From contig NZ_AKJT01000075.1 of NCBI RefSeq assembly GCF_000282195.1, positions 1 through 64,000 on the forward strand: a stretch of DNA of 64,000 bases, given 5' to 3'. Positions 19,035 through 28,287 of this stretch are shown here, in pieces (within the stretch, counting starts at the first letter, position 1; each line of letters opens with the position of its first letter). A program made the position numbers and the translations under genes. Source of the DNA: Pseudomonas sp. GM18 (lineage in GTDB: Bacteria > Pseudomonadota > Gammaproteobacteria > Pseudomonadales > Pseudomonadaceae). The notes beneath the pieces are model-generated. The model made no database searches. It was given only the letters and a program-made list of their open reading frames with translations, and had not been told where the DNA came from.

Positions 19035-20120
19035 GTGAGCAAGAGAGCCTATAACTTCTGTGCCGGTCCTGCGGCGCTTCCCGAAGCTGTCCTGAAGCGC
19101 GCCCAGGCTGAACTCCTTGATTGGCACGGCAAGGGCCTGTCGGTCATGGAAATGAGCCATCGCAGCGATGAGTTCGTGTCCATTGCCACCAAGGCCGAGC
19201 AGGATCTGCGTGATCTGCTGAATATCCCCTCGAACTATAAAGTGCTGTTTCTGCAAGGTGGCGCGAGCCAGCAATTTGCTCAGATTCCGCTGAACCTGTT
19301 GCCGGAAAACGGCAGCGCCGACTATATCGACACCGGTATCTGGTCGCAGAAAGCGATCGAAGAAGCCGCGCGCTACGGCCACGTCAACGTTGCCGCGACC
19401 GCCAAGCCTTACGACTATTTCGCTGTGCCTGGTCAGAACGAATGGAACCTGTCTGCAGATGCGGCCTACGTTCACTACGCGCCGAACGAAACCATCGGCG
19501 GCCTGGAATTCCAGTGGATCCCGGAAACCGGTGATGTACCGCTGGTCGCCGACATGTCCTCGGACATTCTTTCGCGCCCGGTGGATGTCTCGCGTTTCGG
19601 CATGATCTACGCCGGCGCCCAGAAAAACATCGGCCCGAGCGGCATTGTCGTCAACATCGTTCGCGAAGACCTGCTGGGTAACGCCCGCTCCATCTGCCCG
19701 ACCATGCTCAACTACAAGGTCGCGGCTGACAACGGCTCGATGTACAACACACCGCCAACCCTGGCCTGGTACTTGTCCGGTCTGGTGTTCGAGTGGCTGA
19801 AAGAGCAGGGTGGCGTCGAAGCCATCGGCAAACTCAATGAAGTGAAGCAGCGCACGCTGTACGACTTCATCGACGCCAGCGGCTTGTACAGCAACCCGAT
19901 CAACAAGCCTGACCGCTCGTGGATGAACGTGCCGTTCCGTCTGGCCGACGATCGTCTCGACAAGCCGTTCCTGGCTGGTGCCGACGAACGTGGCCTGCTG
20001 AACCTCAAGGGTCACCGTTCCGTGGGCGGCATGCGTGCCTCCATCTATAACGCCGTCGATATCGTTGCGGTCAACGCACTGGTTTCGTACATGGCAGAGT
20101 TCGAGAAGGAACACGGCTAA
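19035..20120 (+). CDS. serC: Phosphoserine aminotransferase SerC
   Basis: A 361-residue class V PLP aminotransferase that converts 3-phosphohydroxypyruvate to phosphoserine and also acts in the pyridoxine route. The N-terminus RAYNFCAGPAALPEAV is diagnostic, and the PLP lysine lies in YAGAQKNIGPSG. I choose GTG 19035 (protein VSKRAYNF) over TTG 19029 because it matches the usual N-terminus. It is the first gene of a compact run; its stop overlaps the pheA start by one base (TAATG). Confidence 0.96.
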   Translation: MSKRAYNFCAGPAALPEAVLKRAQAELLDWHGKGLSVMEMSHRSDEFVSIATKAEQDLRDLLNIPSNYKVLFLQGGASQQFAQIPLNLLPENGSADYIDTGIWSQKAIEEAARYGHVNVAATAKPYDYFAVPGQNEWNLSADAAYVHYAPNETIGGLEFQWIPETGDVPLVADMSSDILSRPVDVSRFGMIYAGAQKNIGPSGIVVNIVREDLLGNARSICPTMLNYKVAADNGSMYNTPPTLAWYLSGLVFEWLKEQGGVEAIGKLNEVKQRTLYDFIDASGLYSNPINKPDRSWMNVPFRLADDRLDKPFLAGADERGLLNLKGHRSVGGMRASIYNAVDIVAVNALVSYMAEFEKEHG

Positions 20121-21214
20121 TGTCTGAGCAAGAACTCAAGGCACTGCGCCTGCGCATTGACGCCCTGGACGAAAAGGTCCTGGAGCTGATCAGTGAGCGC
20201 GCACGCTGCGCCCAGGAAGTTGCGCGAGTAAAGATGGCCTCGCTGGCCGAAGGCGAAGTGCCGGTGTTCTATCGTCCTGAGCGCGAAGCTCAGGTGCTCA
20301 AGCGCGTGATGGAGCGCAACCAGGGGCCGCTGGGCAACGAAGAGATGGCGCGGCTGTTCCGCGAAATCATGTCCTCGTGCCTGGCCCTTGAGCAGCCGCT
20401 GAAAGTGGCTTACCTCGGCCCTGAAGGTACCTTCACTCAGGCTGCGGCCATGAAGCACTTCGGTCATGCGGTGATCAGCAAGCCAATGGCGGCGATCGAC
20501 GAAGTGTTCCGTGAAGTGGCGGCCGGTGCGGTGAACTTTGGTGTGGTCCCGGTGGAAAACTCCACCGAAGGCGCGGTCAACCACACCCTCGACAGTTTCC
20601 TCGAGCACGACATGGTGATCTGTGGCGAAGTCGAGCTGCGCATTCACCATCACCTGTTGGTTGGCGAAAACACCAAGACTGACAGCATCAGCCGCATCTA
20701 CTCCCACGCCCAGTCCCTGGCCCAGTGCCGCAAGTGGCTGGACGCCCATTACCCGAATGTCGAGCGCGTTGCGGTGTCCAGCAACGCCGAAGCGGCCAAG
20801 CGGGTCAAGGGTGAGTGGAACTCGGCGGCGATTGCCGGCGACATGGCTGCCGGCCTCTACGGGTTGACCCGTCTGGCCGAGAAAATCGAGGATCGTCCGG
20901 ACAACTCCACGCGATTCCTGATGATCGGTAATCAGGAAGTGCCGCCGACCGGCGACGACAAGACCTCGATCATCGTCTCCATGAGCAACAAACCCGGCGC
21001 GCTCCACGAATTGCTGGTGCCGTTCCACGACAATGGTATCGATCTGACACGGATCGAGACCCGTCCGTCGCGCAGCGGTAAATGGACCTACGTGTTCTTC
21101 ATCGATTTCGTCGGCCATCACCGCGACCCGCTGGTCAAAGGTGTGCTGGAAAAGATCAGTCAGGAAGCAGTGGCACTCAAAGTGCTGGGTTCCTACCCGA
21201 AAGCAGTTCTCTAA
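20120..21214 (+). CDS. pheA: Bifunctional chorismate mutase/prephenate dehydratase PheA
   Basis: A 364-residue P-protein for phenylalanine synthesis. An AroQ chorismate mutase domain covers about 1-90 (LRLRIDALDEKVLELI). The prephenate dehydratase domain follows with YLGPEGTFTQAA and the catalytic-region STRFLMIG. The C-terminal ACT domain carries the Phe-binding motif in the form IETRP, so feedback inhibition by phenylalanine is expected. It is translationally coupled to serC (one-base overlap) and lies 12 bases ahead of hisC. Confidence 0.96.
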   Translation: MSEQELKALRLRIDALDEKVLELISERARCAQEVARVKMASLAEGEVPVFYRPEREAQVLKRVMERNQGPLGNEEMARLFREIMSSCLALEQPLKVAYLGPEGTFTQAAAMKHFGHAVISKPMAAIDEVFREVAAGAVNFGVVPVENSTEGAVNHTLDSFLEHDMVICGEVELRIHHHLLVGENTKTDSISRIYSHAQSLAQCRKWLDAHYPNVERVAVSSNAEAAKRVKGEWNSAAIAGDMAAGLYGLTRLAEKIEDRPDNSTRFLMIGNQEVPPTGDDKTSIIVSMSNKPGALHELLVPFHDNGIDLTRIETRPSRSGKWTYVFFIDFVGHHRDPLVKGVLEKISQEAVALKVLGSYPKAVL

Positions 21215-21226
21215 GGGCGGTAGCAA

Positions 21227-22339
21227 ATGAGTGGCAACTTCCTCGCTCTGGCACAGCCGGGCGTGCAACAACTTTCGCCTTACGTTCCAGGCAAACCCGT
21301 GGACGAACTGGCCCGTGAGCTGAACCTCGACCCGGCCAGCATCGTCAAACTGGCAAGCAACGAAAACCCGTTGGGCGCCAGTCCCAAGGCGCTGGCAGCG
21401 ATTCGTGAAGCGCTGGCTGAGCTGACCCGCTATCCGGACGGCAATGGTTTTGCGCTCAAAACCCTGTTGGCCGACCAGTGTCGCGTCGAGCTGAACCAGG
21501 TGACGCTGGGCAACGGCTCCAACGATATTCTGGAGCTGGTGGCGCGTGCCTATCTGGCACCGGGCCTGAACGCAGTGTTCAGCGAACATGCGTTTGCGGT
21601 CTATCCGATCGCGACCCAGGCCGTTGGCGCCCAGGCAAAAGTGATCCCGGCCAAAGACTGGGGTCATGATCTACCGGCGATGCTGGCCGCGATCGATGCC
21701 GATACCCGCGTGGTGTTCATCGCCAACCCGAACAACCCGACCGGGACCTGGTTCGACGCCGAGGCGCTGGATGAATTCCTGCAGGACGTTCCGGCCCATG
21801 TACTGGTGGTGCTGGACGAGGCCTACATCGAGTACGCCGAAGGCAGCGACTTGCCGGATGGCCTGGACTATCTGGCGGCCTATCCGAACCTGCTGGTCTC
21901 GCGCACCTTCTCCAAGGCCTATGGCCTGGCGTCGCTGCGGGTCGGCTACGGTTTGTCCTCGGCCATCGTTGCCGATGTGCTCAATCGCGTGCGTCAGCCG
22001 TTCAACGTCAACAGCCTCGCACTGGCCGCCGCTTGTGCTGCGCTGCAAGACGTCGAGTACCTGGCTGAAAGCCGTCGCCTGAACCAATCCGGCATGCAGC
22101 AGCTTGAGGCAGGTTTCCGCGAGTTGGGGCTGAGCTGGATTCCATCCAAAGGCAACTTCATCTGTGTCGATCTGGGTCGCGTTGCTGCCCCGGTGTTCCA
22201 GGGGTTGCTGCGTGAAGGCGTGATCGTGCGTCCGGTGGCCAACTACGGCATGCCGAACCACCTGCGTATCACCATCGGTTTGCCAGCGGAAAACAGCCGC
22301 TTCCTCGAGGCGCTGACCAAGGTTATGGCTCGTGGTTGA
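21227..22339 (+). CDS. hisC: Histidinol-phosphate/aromatic aminotransferase HisC
   Basis: A 370-residue class I/II PLP aminotransferase. It has NPNNPTGTW, VLDEAYIEYA and the PLP lysine in SRTFSKAYGLASLRVGYG. The place between pheA and tyrA-aroA suggests that this copy (HisC2 type) mainly transaminates aromatic keto acids, though histidinol phosphate activity is the family default. It overlaps the start of the next gene by 8 bases. Confidence 0.93.
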   Translation: MSGNFLALAQPGVQQLSPYVPGKPVDELARELNLDPASIVKLASNENPLGASPKALAAIREALAELTRYPDGNGFALKTLLADQCRVELNQVTLGNGSNDILELVARAYLAPGLNAVFSEHAFAVYPIATQAVGAQAKVIPAKDWGHDLPAMLAAIDADTRVVFIANPNNPTGTWFDAEALDEFLQDVPAHVLVVLDEAYIEYAEGSDLPDGLDYLAAYPNLLVSRTFSKAYGLASLRVGYGLSSAIVADVLNRVRQPFNVNSLALAAACAALQDVEYLAESRRLNQSGMQQLEAGFRELGLSWIPSKGNFICVDLGRVAAPVFQGLLREGVIVRPVANYGMPNHLRITIGLPAENSRFLEALTKVMARG

Positions 22340-24575
22340 TGTCACTGCACTGCAATCTGCTGAACCTATGATCGGTCGCCTGGTGGTGGTCGGTCTGGGG
22401 TTGATCGGCGGTTCGTTTGCCAAAGGCCTGCGTGAAAGCGGTCTGTGCCGCGAGGTGGTCGGGGTCGATCTCGATCCGCAGTCGCGCAAGCTGGCGGTCG
22501 AGTTGGGTGTTGTGGATCGCTGCGAAGTAGACCTTGCGGCAGCTTGCCAGGGTGCCGACGTGATTCAGTTGGCGGTACCGATCCTGGCCATGGAGAAGCT
22601 GCTCGCGCTGTTGGCGGGCATGGACCTGGGGCAGGCGATTCTGACTGATGTTGGCAGCGCCAAGGGCAATGTGGTGCGTGCGGCGACCGAGGCGTTTGGC
22701 GGCATGCCGGCGCGTTTCGTGCCGGGGCATCCGATTGCCGGTTCCGAGCAGAGTGGGGTGGAAGCCTCCAATGCCGACCTGTTCCGTCGCCATAAAGTGA
22801 TTCTGACGCCTCTGGATCAGACCGATCCGGCCGCGCTGGCGGTGGTCGACCGGTTGTGGTGCGAATTGGGTGCCGACGTCGAGCACATGCAAGTCGAGCG
22901 TCATGACGAAGTGTTGGCGGCGACCAGCCATTTGCCGCACTTGCTGGCATTCGGTTTGGTCGATTCGTTGGCCAAACGCAATGAAAATCTTGAGATCTTC
23001 CGTTACGCTGCGGGCGGTTTCCGCGATTTCACAAGAATCGCCGGTAGCGACCCGGTCATGTGGCACGACATCTTCCTCGCCAACCGCGAAGCTGTCCTGC
23101 GCACACTCGATACATTTCGCAGCGACCTCGACGCCTTGCGCGACGCGGTCGATGCAGGGGATGGGCACCAATTGTTGGGCGTGTTCACTCGCGCCCGGGT
23201 TGCCCGCGAGCATTTCAGTAAAATCCTGGCCCGCCGGGCCTATGTGGACGCTATGAATTCCAACGATCTGATTTTCCTGGCACAACCTGGTGGCCGCCTG
23301 ACTGGGCGGATTCGTGTACCGGGCGACAAATCGATTTCCCACCGCTCGATCATGCTCGGTTCCCTGGCCGAAGGCGTCACCGAAGTGGAAGGTTTCCTCG
23401 AGGGCGAAGACGCCCTGGCGACCCTGCAAGCTTTCCGCGACATGGGCGTCGTCATCGAAGGTCCGCACCATGGGCGTGTGACCATTCACGGCGTCGGCCT
23501 GCATGGCCTGAAGCCTGCGCCTGGCCCGATCTATCTGGGTAACTCCGGCACTTCGATGCGTCTGCTGTCTGGCCTGTTGGCTGCGCAGACCTTCGACAGC
23601 ACTCTGACCGGCGACGCTTCGTTGTCCAAGCGTCCGATGAATCGCGTGGCCAATCCGCTGCGTGAAATGGGCGCCGTGATCGAGACCGCCGCTGACGGTC
23701 GTCCACCGATGACCATTCGTGGCGGCAACAAGCTCAAGGGTCTGACTTACACCATGCCGATGGCCAGTGCCCAGGTTAAATCCTGCCTGCTGCTGGCGGG
23801 TCTGTATGCTGAAGGCAAGACCACGGTCACCGAGCCGGCACCGACTCGCGACCACACCGAGCGCATGCTGCGTGGCTTCGGCTATCCGGTGACCGTCAAT
23901 GGCGCGACCGCCTCGGTCGAGTCCGGCCACAAGTTGACCTCGACCCACATTGAAGTGCCGGGCGATATCTCGTCGTCGGCGTTCTTCCTGGTGGCGGCGT
24001 CGATTGCCGAAGGTTCGGAGCTGGTGCTCGAGCACGTCGGTATCAACCCGACCCGTACGGGCGTAATCGACATCCTGCGCCTGATGGGCGCTGACATCAC
24101 TCTGGAAAACCAGCGTGAAGTCGGTGGCGAGCCGGTAGCCGACCTGCGCGTACGGGCAGCTAAACTCAAAGGTATCGAGATTCCCGAAGCGCTGGTTCCA
24201 CTGGCTATCGACGAGTTCCCGGTGCTGTTCGTGGCGGCGGCCTGTGCCGAAGGTCGCACTGTGCTGCGTGGTGCCGAAGAGCTGCGCGTGAAGGAATCGG
24301 ACCGGATCCAGGTCATGGCGGACGGTCTGCTGGCGCTGGGCGTCAAGTGCGAGCCCACCCCGGACGGCCTCATCATCGACGGCGGCCAGATCGGCGGCGG
24401 CGAAGTGCACGGTCACGGCGATCACCGGATTGCCATGGCCTTCAGCGTGGCTTCACTGCGCGCCACTGCGCCGATCCGCATCCATGATTGCGCCAACGTC
24501 GCGACCTCGTTCCCGAACTTCCTTGCGCTGTGCGCGCAGGTCGGTATCCGTGTTGCACAAGAGGCTCAGTCGTGA
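22332..24575 (+). CDS. aroA: Fused prephenate dehydrogenase and EPSP synthase (TyrA-AroA)
   Basis: A single 747-residue chain. Residues 1-295 form an NAD-dependent prephenate/arogenate dehydrogenase (GLGLIGGSFAKGL Rossmann motif, PGHPIAGSEQSGV). From about 315 it is 3-phosphoshikimate 1-carboxyvinyltransferase (VPGDKSISHRSIM, LGNSGTSMRLLSG, ESDRIQVMADGL). The fusion is normal in Pseudomonas, not an error here. The GTG start at 22332 lies inside the hisC end; ATG 22368 (MIGRLVVVG) is an alternative. The stop overlaps the cmk GTG start by 4 bases. It provides two steps of the aromatic pathway from one mRNA. Confidence 0.95.
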   Translation: MVDVTALQSAEPMIGRLVVVGLGLIGGSFAKGLRESGLCREVVGVDLDPQSRKLAVELGVVDRCEVDLAAACQGADVIQLAVPILAMEKLLALLAGMDLGQAILTDVGSAKGNVVRAATEAFGGMPARFVPGHPIAGSEQSGVEASNADLFRRHKVILTPLDQTDPAALAVVDRLWCELGADVEHMQVERHDEVLAATSHLPHLLAFGLVDSLAKRNENLEIFRYAAGGFRDFTRIAGSDPVMWHDIFLANREAVLRTLDTFRSDLDALRDAVDAGDGHQLLGVFTRARVAREHFSKILARRAYVDAMNSNDLIFLAQPGGRLTGRIRVPGDKSISHRSIMLGSLAEGVTEVEGFLEGEDALATLQAFRDMGVVIEGPHHGRVTIHGVGLHGLKPAPGPIYLGNSGTSMRLLSGLLAAQTFDSTLTGDASLSKRPMNRVANPLREMGAVIETAADGRPPMTIRGGNKLKGLTYTMPMASAQVKSCLLLAGLYAEGKTTVTEPAPTRDHTERMLRGFGYPVTVNGATASVESGHKLTSTHIEVPGDISSSAFFLVAASIAEGSELVLEHVGINPTRTGVIDILRLMGADITLENQREVGGEPVADLRVRAAKLKGIEIPEALVPLAIDEFPVLFVAAACAEGRTVLRGAEELRVKESDRIQVMADGLLALGVKCEPTPDGLIIDGGQIGGGEVHGHGDHRIAMAFSVASLRATAPIRIHDCANVATSFPNFLALCAQVGIRVAQEAQS

Positions 24576-25261
24576 TCAGCATCGCACCGGTCATCACTAT
24601 TGATGGGCCAAGCGGCTCTGGCAAAGGTACTGTCGCCGGGATTCTGGCCAAGCGCCTGGGCTGGAACCTGCTGGATTCCGGTGCACTTTATCGATTGCTG
24701 GCTTTCGCTGCGCATAACCATGGCGTCGACCTGACCAATGAGGAATTGCTCAAGAAGCTGGCCGCTCATCTGGATGTGCAGTTCATCGCGGCGACCGACG
24801 GTCAGTTGCAGCGCATTATTCTGGAAGGCGATGAAGTCAGCGATGTGATCCGTACCGAAAGTGTCGGCTCGGGTGCCTCGCAGGTCGCCGCGTTGCCTGC
24901 GGTTCGCGAGGCGTTGCTGCAGCGTCAGCGGGCTTTCCAGGAGGCGCCGGGTCTGGTGGCCGATGGTCGCGACATGGGTACGGTGGTATTTCCCGACGCG
25001 CCCTTGAAGATTTTCCTCACTGCCAGTGCCGAGGAACGTGCGCGCCGACGTTACTTGCAGTTGAAGGGCAAAGTCGATGGTGTTAGTCTGTCGAGTCTGC
25101 TAGATGAGATACGTGCGCGCGATGAGCGTGACACCCAGCGAGCGGTAGCCCCGCTCAAACCGGCGGCTGACGCCATACAGCTGGATTCCACGGAATTATC
25201 CATCGATCAGGTGCTGGAACGCATCATGAGCGAGATCGCCATTCGCGATATCGCCGGGTGA
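24572..25261 (+). CDS. cmk: Cytidylate kinase Cmk
   Basis: A 229-residue nucleoside monophosphate kinase phosphorylating CMP and dCMP. The P-loop DGPSGSGKGTVAG, the CMP-binding segments DSGALYRLLA and VADGRDMGTVVFPDA, and the lid ARRRYLQLKG are all present. The start is GTG 24572, coupled to aroA by a GTGA overlap; the ORF extends further upstream but that part is aroA sequence in another frame. A terminator-like hairpin lies between cmk and rpsA. Confidence 0.95.
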   Translation: MISIAPVITIDGPSGSGKGTVAGILAKRLGWNLLDSGALYRLLAFAAHNHGVDLTNEELLKKLAAHLDVQFIAATDGQLQRIILEGDEVSDVIRTESVGSGASQVAALPAVREALLQRQRAFQEAPGLVADGRDMGTVVFPDAPLKIFLTASAEERARRRYLQLKGKVDGVSLSSLLDEIRARDERDTQRAVAPLKPAADAIQLDSTELSIDQVLERIMSEIAIRDIAG

Positions 25262-25270
25262 CCAAGAGGG

Positions 25271-25308
25271 CCGCAGGGGACCAGTCATAGTCCTGCGGAG
25301 CTTCTTTT
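25271..25308 (+). terminator. Terminator-like hairpin between cmk and rpsA
   Basis: The stem CCGCAGG/CCTGCGG (25271-25277 with 25292-25298) has a 14-nt loop and is followed by AGCTTCTTTT. It probably ends the serC-cmk transcript or attenuates read-through to rpsA. The loop is large and the T tract short, so strength is uncertain. Confidence 0.65.
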
Positions 25309-25321
25309 AAATGAAACTAAC

Positions 25322-25341
25322 CCACATCGTCTGGGATGTGG
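25322..25341 (+). promoter_or_regulatory. Stem-loop in rpsA leader
   Basis: A perfect 7-bp stem CCACATC/GATGTGG with a 6-nt loop lies 40 bases before the rpsA ATG. In E. coli the rpsA leader folds into hairpins that replace a strong Shine-Dalgarno site and mediate S1 autorepression. The SD here (CAGGAATTAAA) is moderate. A similar role is inferred. Confidence 0.5.
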
Positions 25342-25380
25342 AGATGGGCGTATTCTTCGCCCTTATCAACAGGAATTAAA

Positions 25381-27075
25381 ATGAGCGAAAGCTTTGCGGA
25401 ACTCTTTGAAGAAAGCCTAAAAACCCTGAACCTTCAGGCAGGCTCCATCATCACCGGTGTTATCGTTGATATCGATTACCAAGCTCGCTGGGTAACCGTT
25501 CACGCTGGCCTGAAGTCTGAAGCACTCATCCCGCTTGAGCAGTTCTACAACGACGCTGGCGAACTGAACATCAACGTCGGTGACGAAGTTCACGTTGCTC
25601 TGGACTCGGTTGAAGACGGCTTTGGTGAAACCAAGCTGTCCCGTGAAAAAGCCAAGCGCGCTGAATGCTGGATTGTTCTGGAAGCAGCCTTCGCAGCCGA
25701 AGAAGTGGTCAAGGGCGTTATCAACGGTAAGGTTAAAGGCGGCTTCACTGTCGACGTTAACGGCATCCGTGCGTTCCTGCCAGGTTCTCTGGTTGACGTC
25801 CGTCCAGTGCGCGACACCACGCACCTGGAAGGCAAAGAGCTGGAATTCAAGGTCATCAAGCTCGACCAGAAGCGCAACAACGTTGTCGTTTCCCGTCGCA
25901 GCGTCCTCGAAGCCGAGAACTCCGCCGAGCGTGAAGCTCTGCTGGAATCCCTGCAGGAAGGCCAACAAGTCAAAGGTATCGTCAAGAACCTCACCGATTA
26001 CGGCGCATTCGTCGATCTGGGTGGCGTCGATGGCCTGCTGCACATTACCGACATGGCTTGGAAACGTATCAAGCATCCTTCCGAAATCGTCAACGTTGGC
26101 GACGAGATCGATGTCAAGGTTCTGAAGTACGATCGCGAGCGCAATCGTGTTTCCCTGGGCCTCAAGCAACTGGGCGAAGATCCATGGGTTGCTATCAAAG
26201 CCCGTTACCCAGAAAGCACTCGCGTTACCGCTCGTGTAACCAACCTGACCGACTACGGCTGCTTCGCTGAGCTGGAAGAAGGCGTTGAAGGTCTGGTACA
26301 CGTTTCCGAAATGGACTGGACCAACAAGAACATCCACCCTTCGAAAGTCGTACAAGTCGGCGACGAAGTGGAAGTTATGGTTCTGGACATCGACGAAGAG
26401 CGTCGTCGTATCTCCCTCGGCATCAAGCAGTGCAAATCGAACCCATGGGAAGATTTCTCTGGCCAGTTCAACAAGGGCGATAAAATCTCCGGCACCATCA
26501 AGTCGATCACCGATTTCGGTATCTTCATTGGTCTGGACGGCGGCATCGACGGTCTGGTTCACCTGTCCGACATCTCCTGGAACGAAGTGGGCGAAGAAGC
26601 CGTACGCCGCTTCAAGAAAGGCGACGAGCTGGACACCGTTATCCTGTCGGTTGACCCAGAGCGCGAGCGCATCTCCCTGGGTATCAAGCAACTGGAAAGC
26701 GATCCGTTCTCCGAGTACGTTCAAGAGAACGACAAAGGCGCCATCGTTAAAGGCATCGTGAAGGAAGTTGACGCTAAAGGCGCCATCATCACTCTGGCCG
26801 ACGATATCGAAGCGACTCTGAAAGCCTCCGAAATCAGCCGTGACCGCGTTGAAGACGCGCGTAACGTTCTGAAAGAAGGCGAAGAAGTAGAAGCCAAGAT
26901 CATCAGCGTTGACCGCAAGAGCCGTGTAATCCAGCTCTCCATCAAGTCGAAAGACGTTGAAGAAGAGAAAGAAGCAATCCAGAGCCTGCGCGACAAGCCA
27001 GCTTCGGATACCGCTGCTCCTGGTCCTACCACTCTGGGCGACCTGTTGCGTGCACAAATGGAAAAACAGAACTGA
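25381..27075 (+). CDS. rpsA: 30S ribosomal protein S1
   Basis: A 564-residue protein with six S1/OB domains in tandem. The repeats are easily seen: KGIVKNLTDYGAFVDLGG, ARVTNLTDYGCFAELEEG, GTIKSITDFGIFIGLDGG and VKGIVKEVDAKGAIITLAD, with SLGIKQ repeat ends. It brings mRNA to the ribosome and binds leaders with weak SD sites. Codon use is strongly biased to highly expressed codons compared with its neighbours. It is flanked by terminator structures on both sides and by a leader stem-loop, so it is largely its own transcription unit. Confidence 0.98.
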   Translation: MSESFAELFEESLKTLNLQAGSIITGVIVDIDYQARWVTVHAGLKSEALIPLEQFYNDAGELNINVGDEVHVALDSVEDGFGETKLSREKAKRAECWIVLEAAFAAEEVVKGVINGKVKGGFTVDVNGIRAFLPGSLVDVRPVRDTTHLEGKELEFKVIKLDQKRNNVVVSRRSVLEAENSAEREALLESLQEGQQVKGIVKNLTDYGAFVDLGGVDGLLHITDMAWKRIKHPSEIVNVGDEIDVKVLKYDRERNRVSLGLKQLGEDPWVAIKARYPESTRVTARVTNLTDYGCFAELEEGVEGLVHVSEMDWTNKNIHPSKVVQVGDEVEVMVLDIDEERRRISLGIKQCKSNPWEDFSGQFNKGDKISGTIKSITDFGIFIGLDGGIDGLVHLSDISWNEVGEEAVRRFKKGDELDTVILSVDPERERISLGIKQLESDPFSEYVQENDKGAIVKGIVKEVDAKGAIITLADDIEATLKASEISRDRVEDARNVLKEGEEVEAKIISVDRKSRVIQLSIKSKDVEEEKEAIQSLRDKPASDTAAPGPTTLGDLLRAQMEKQN

Positions 27076-27092
27076 GTTCTGTCAGACCATAG

Positions 27093-27120
27093 AAAAAGGG
27101 CGACTTCGGTCGCCCTTTTT
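27093..27120 (+). terminator. Rho-independent terminator after rpsA
   Basis: The 12-bp stem AAAAAGGGCGAC/GTCGCCCTTTTT has a stable TTCG tetraloop and T tract, starting 17 bases after the rpsA stop. It is a textbook intrinsic terminator and, being A/T flanked on both sides, may work in both directions. Confidence 0.95.
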
Positions 27121-27294
27121 TGTGTCTGTAATTTGGCAAATCCAGGGTGTGTGGGTGCCCGCAATGTTTCATTCATGAAACCAATGATTTGAATGAGTTG
27201 TCTGTTTCTTCAAGTGGGTCAATCGTCTATTCAGGCTAGGCTTGGTCTGAAGCAAGCGACTGTCGAGCGCTGCGCGCCTGGCATAAGGAAGTTA

Positions 27295-27573
27295 ATGAAC
27301 AAGCTCATTGTCGTAATGGCAGTAATGACATTGGCAGGTTGTACCACCAGCGCCAAGACTCATGCGATACGCGGCGTCAGTGGTATAGAGGTCGATTGTT
27401 CGGGATTGGGCTCGGGGTGGGAGAGGTGTCATAAGCGAGCGGCCAAGGAGTGTAAGGGGGCAGGTTATAAGGTCATCGTGAGGTCCGATGACGCCAAGGA
27501 GGAAGATGAATTCCCTTTCGGCTTCAATCCCGCGGGTTATCTGACACGCACCATGCTGGTTATCTGTAGGTGA
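27295..27573 (+). CDS. Small predicted lipoprotein
   Basis: A 92-residue protein with a short lipoprotein signal peptide: MNKLIVVMAVMTLAGC ends in the lipobox LAGC at Cys16. The mature part contains four more Cys and the segment IEVDCSGLGSGWERCHKRAAKEC, suggesting disulfides. The ATG at 27295 follows AAGGA; the ORF extends upstream without support. It resembles small cysteine-bearing lipoproteins common in Pseudomonas, of unknown function. It sits between the rpsA terminator and ihfB and need not be functionally tied to either. Confidence 0.8.
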   Translation: MNKLIVVMAVMTLAGCTTSAKTHAIRGVSGIEVDCSGLGSGWERCHKRAAKECKGAGYKVIVRSDDAKEEDEFPFGFNPAGYLTRTMLVICR

Positions 27574-27723
27574 ATGCAGGGTTTGAGTATTGTTCCGGTG
27601 CTCTGAAATCGGGCATCTCGGTGTCGGGAAAGAGATGTCAAGAACTCGGGCTGTTCAAATTCCTCCGGGCATGCTAAAACCTTTGAAGCGCTGATCTAGC
27701 TGCTTGAAAAAGAAGGGAAAAAT

Positions 27724-28020
27724 ATGACGAAGTCGGAGTTGATCGAACGAATTGTCACCCATCAAGGGCTGCTCTCATCCAAAGATGTGGAGCTGGCCAT
27801 CAAGACCATGCTTGAGCAAATGTCCCAATGTCTGGCCACTGGTGATCGCATCGAGATCCGTGGTTTTGGCAGCTTTTCCCTGCACTATCGCGCGCCGCGC
27901 GTAGGCCGCAATCCTAAAACCGGTCAGTCCGTCAGTCTCGACGGCAAGTTCGTTCCACATTTCAAGCCAGGCAAAGAACTGCGCGATCGAGTGAACGAGG
28001 AAGAGGAGGAGGGGCTTTGA
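27724..28020 (+). CDS. ihfB: Integration host factor subunit beta
   Basis: A 98-residue DNABII protein. The N-terminus MTKSELIERIVTHQGLLSSKDVE and the beta-arm segment RIEIRGFGSFSLHYRAPRVGRNPKTG are diagnostic of IHF-beta rather than HU. It pairs with IhfA and bends DNA at specific sites. GGGAAAAAT precedes the ATG. It is followed by lapA after 27 bases. In Pseudomonas it marks the left border of the O-antigen locus. Confidence 0.97.
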   Translation: MTKSELIERIVTHQGLLSSKDVELAIKTMLEQMSQCLATGDRIEIRGFGSFSLHYRAPRVGRNPKTGQSVSLDGKFVPHFKPGKELRDRVNEEEEEGL

Positions 28021-28047
28021 CAGCTGCTGCACTTCAAGGAACTGCTG

Positions 28048-28287
28048 ATGCGTAACCTCAAGCGCGTACTTCTCGCTGTATTTATCCTGTTGCTCGTTCT
28101 GGCAATCCTGGCGTTCGTTCTTGAGAACCAGCAAGGCGTGTCATTGCTGTTTCTGGGTTGGGCGGGGCCACAGCTGCCAGTCTCGCTGATCATGGTGCTT
28201 GCACTGCTGGTCGGTATGGTGATCGGGCCGATTCTTGGCTGGTTTCTGGGGCGTACGTCCAGAGTCTCACGCAAGCGCCTTGTCTGA
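28048..28287 (+). CDS. lapA: LapA domain (DUF1049) membrane protein
   Basis: A 79-residue protein with two hydrophobic helices, about 5-24 (VLLAVFILLLVLAILAFV) and 40-65, joined by the DUF1049 segment ENQQGVSLLFLGWAGPQLPVSL, and a basic C-terminal end (GRTSRVSRKRLV). It corresponds to the LapA/YciS-type protein involved in LPS assembly control in enterobacteria; it is not the LapA adhesin. It lies directly after ihfB and probably shares its transcript. Confidence 0.88.
   Translation: MRNLKRVLLAVFILLLVLAILAFVLENQQGVSLLFLGWAGPQLPVSLIMVLALLVGMVIGPILGWFLGRTSRVSRKRLV

Noticed and set aside
16116..20114. A 1332-residue open frame antisense to gyrA and serC
   Set aside because: It is a shadow of high-GC codon bias opposite two certain genes, with no protein family features of its own.
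22332..24575. A sequencing error joining tyrA and aroA
   Set aside because: The fusion is the normal state in Pseudomonas and both domains are complete in one frame.
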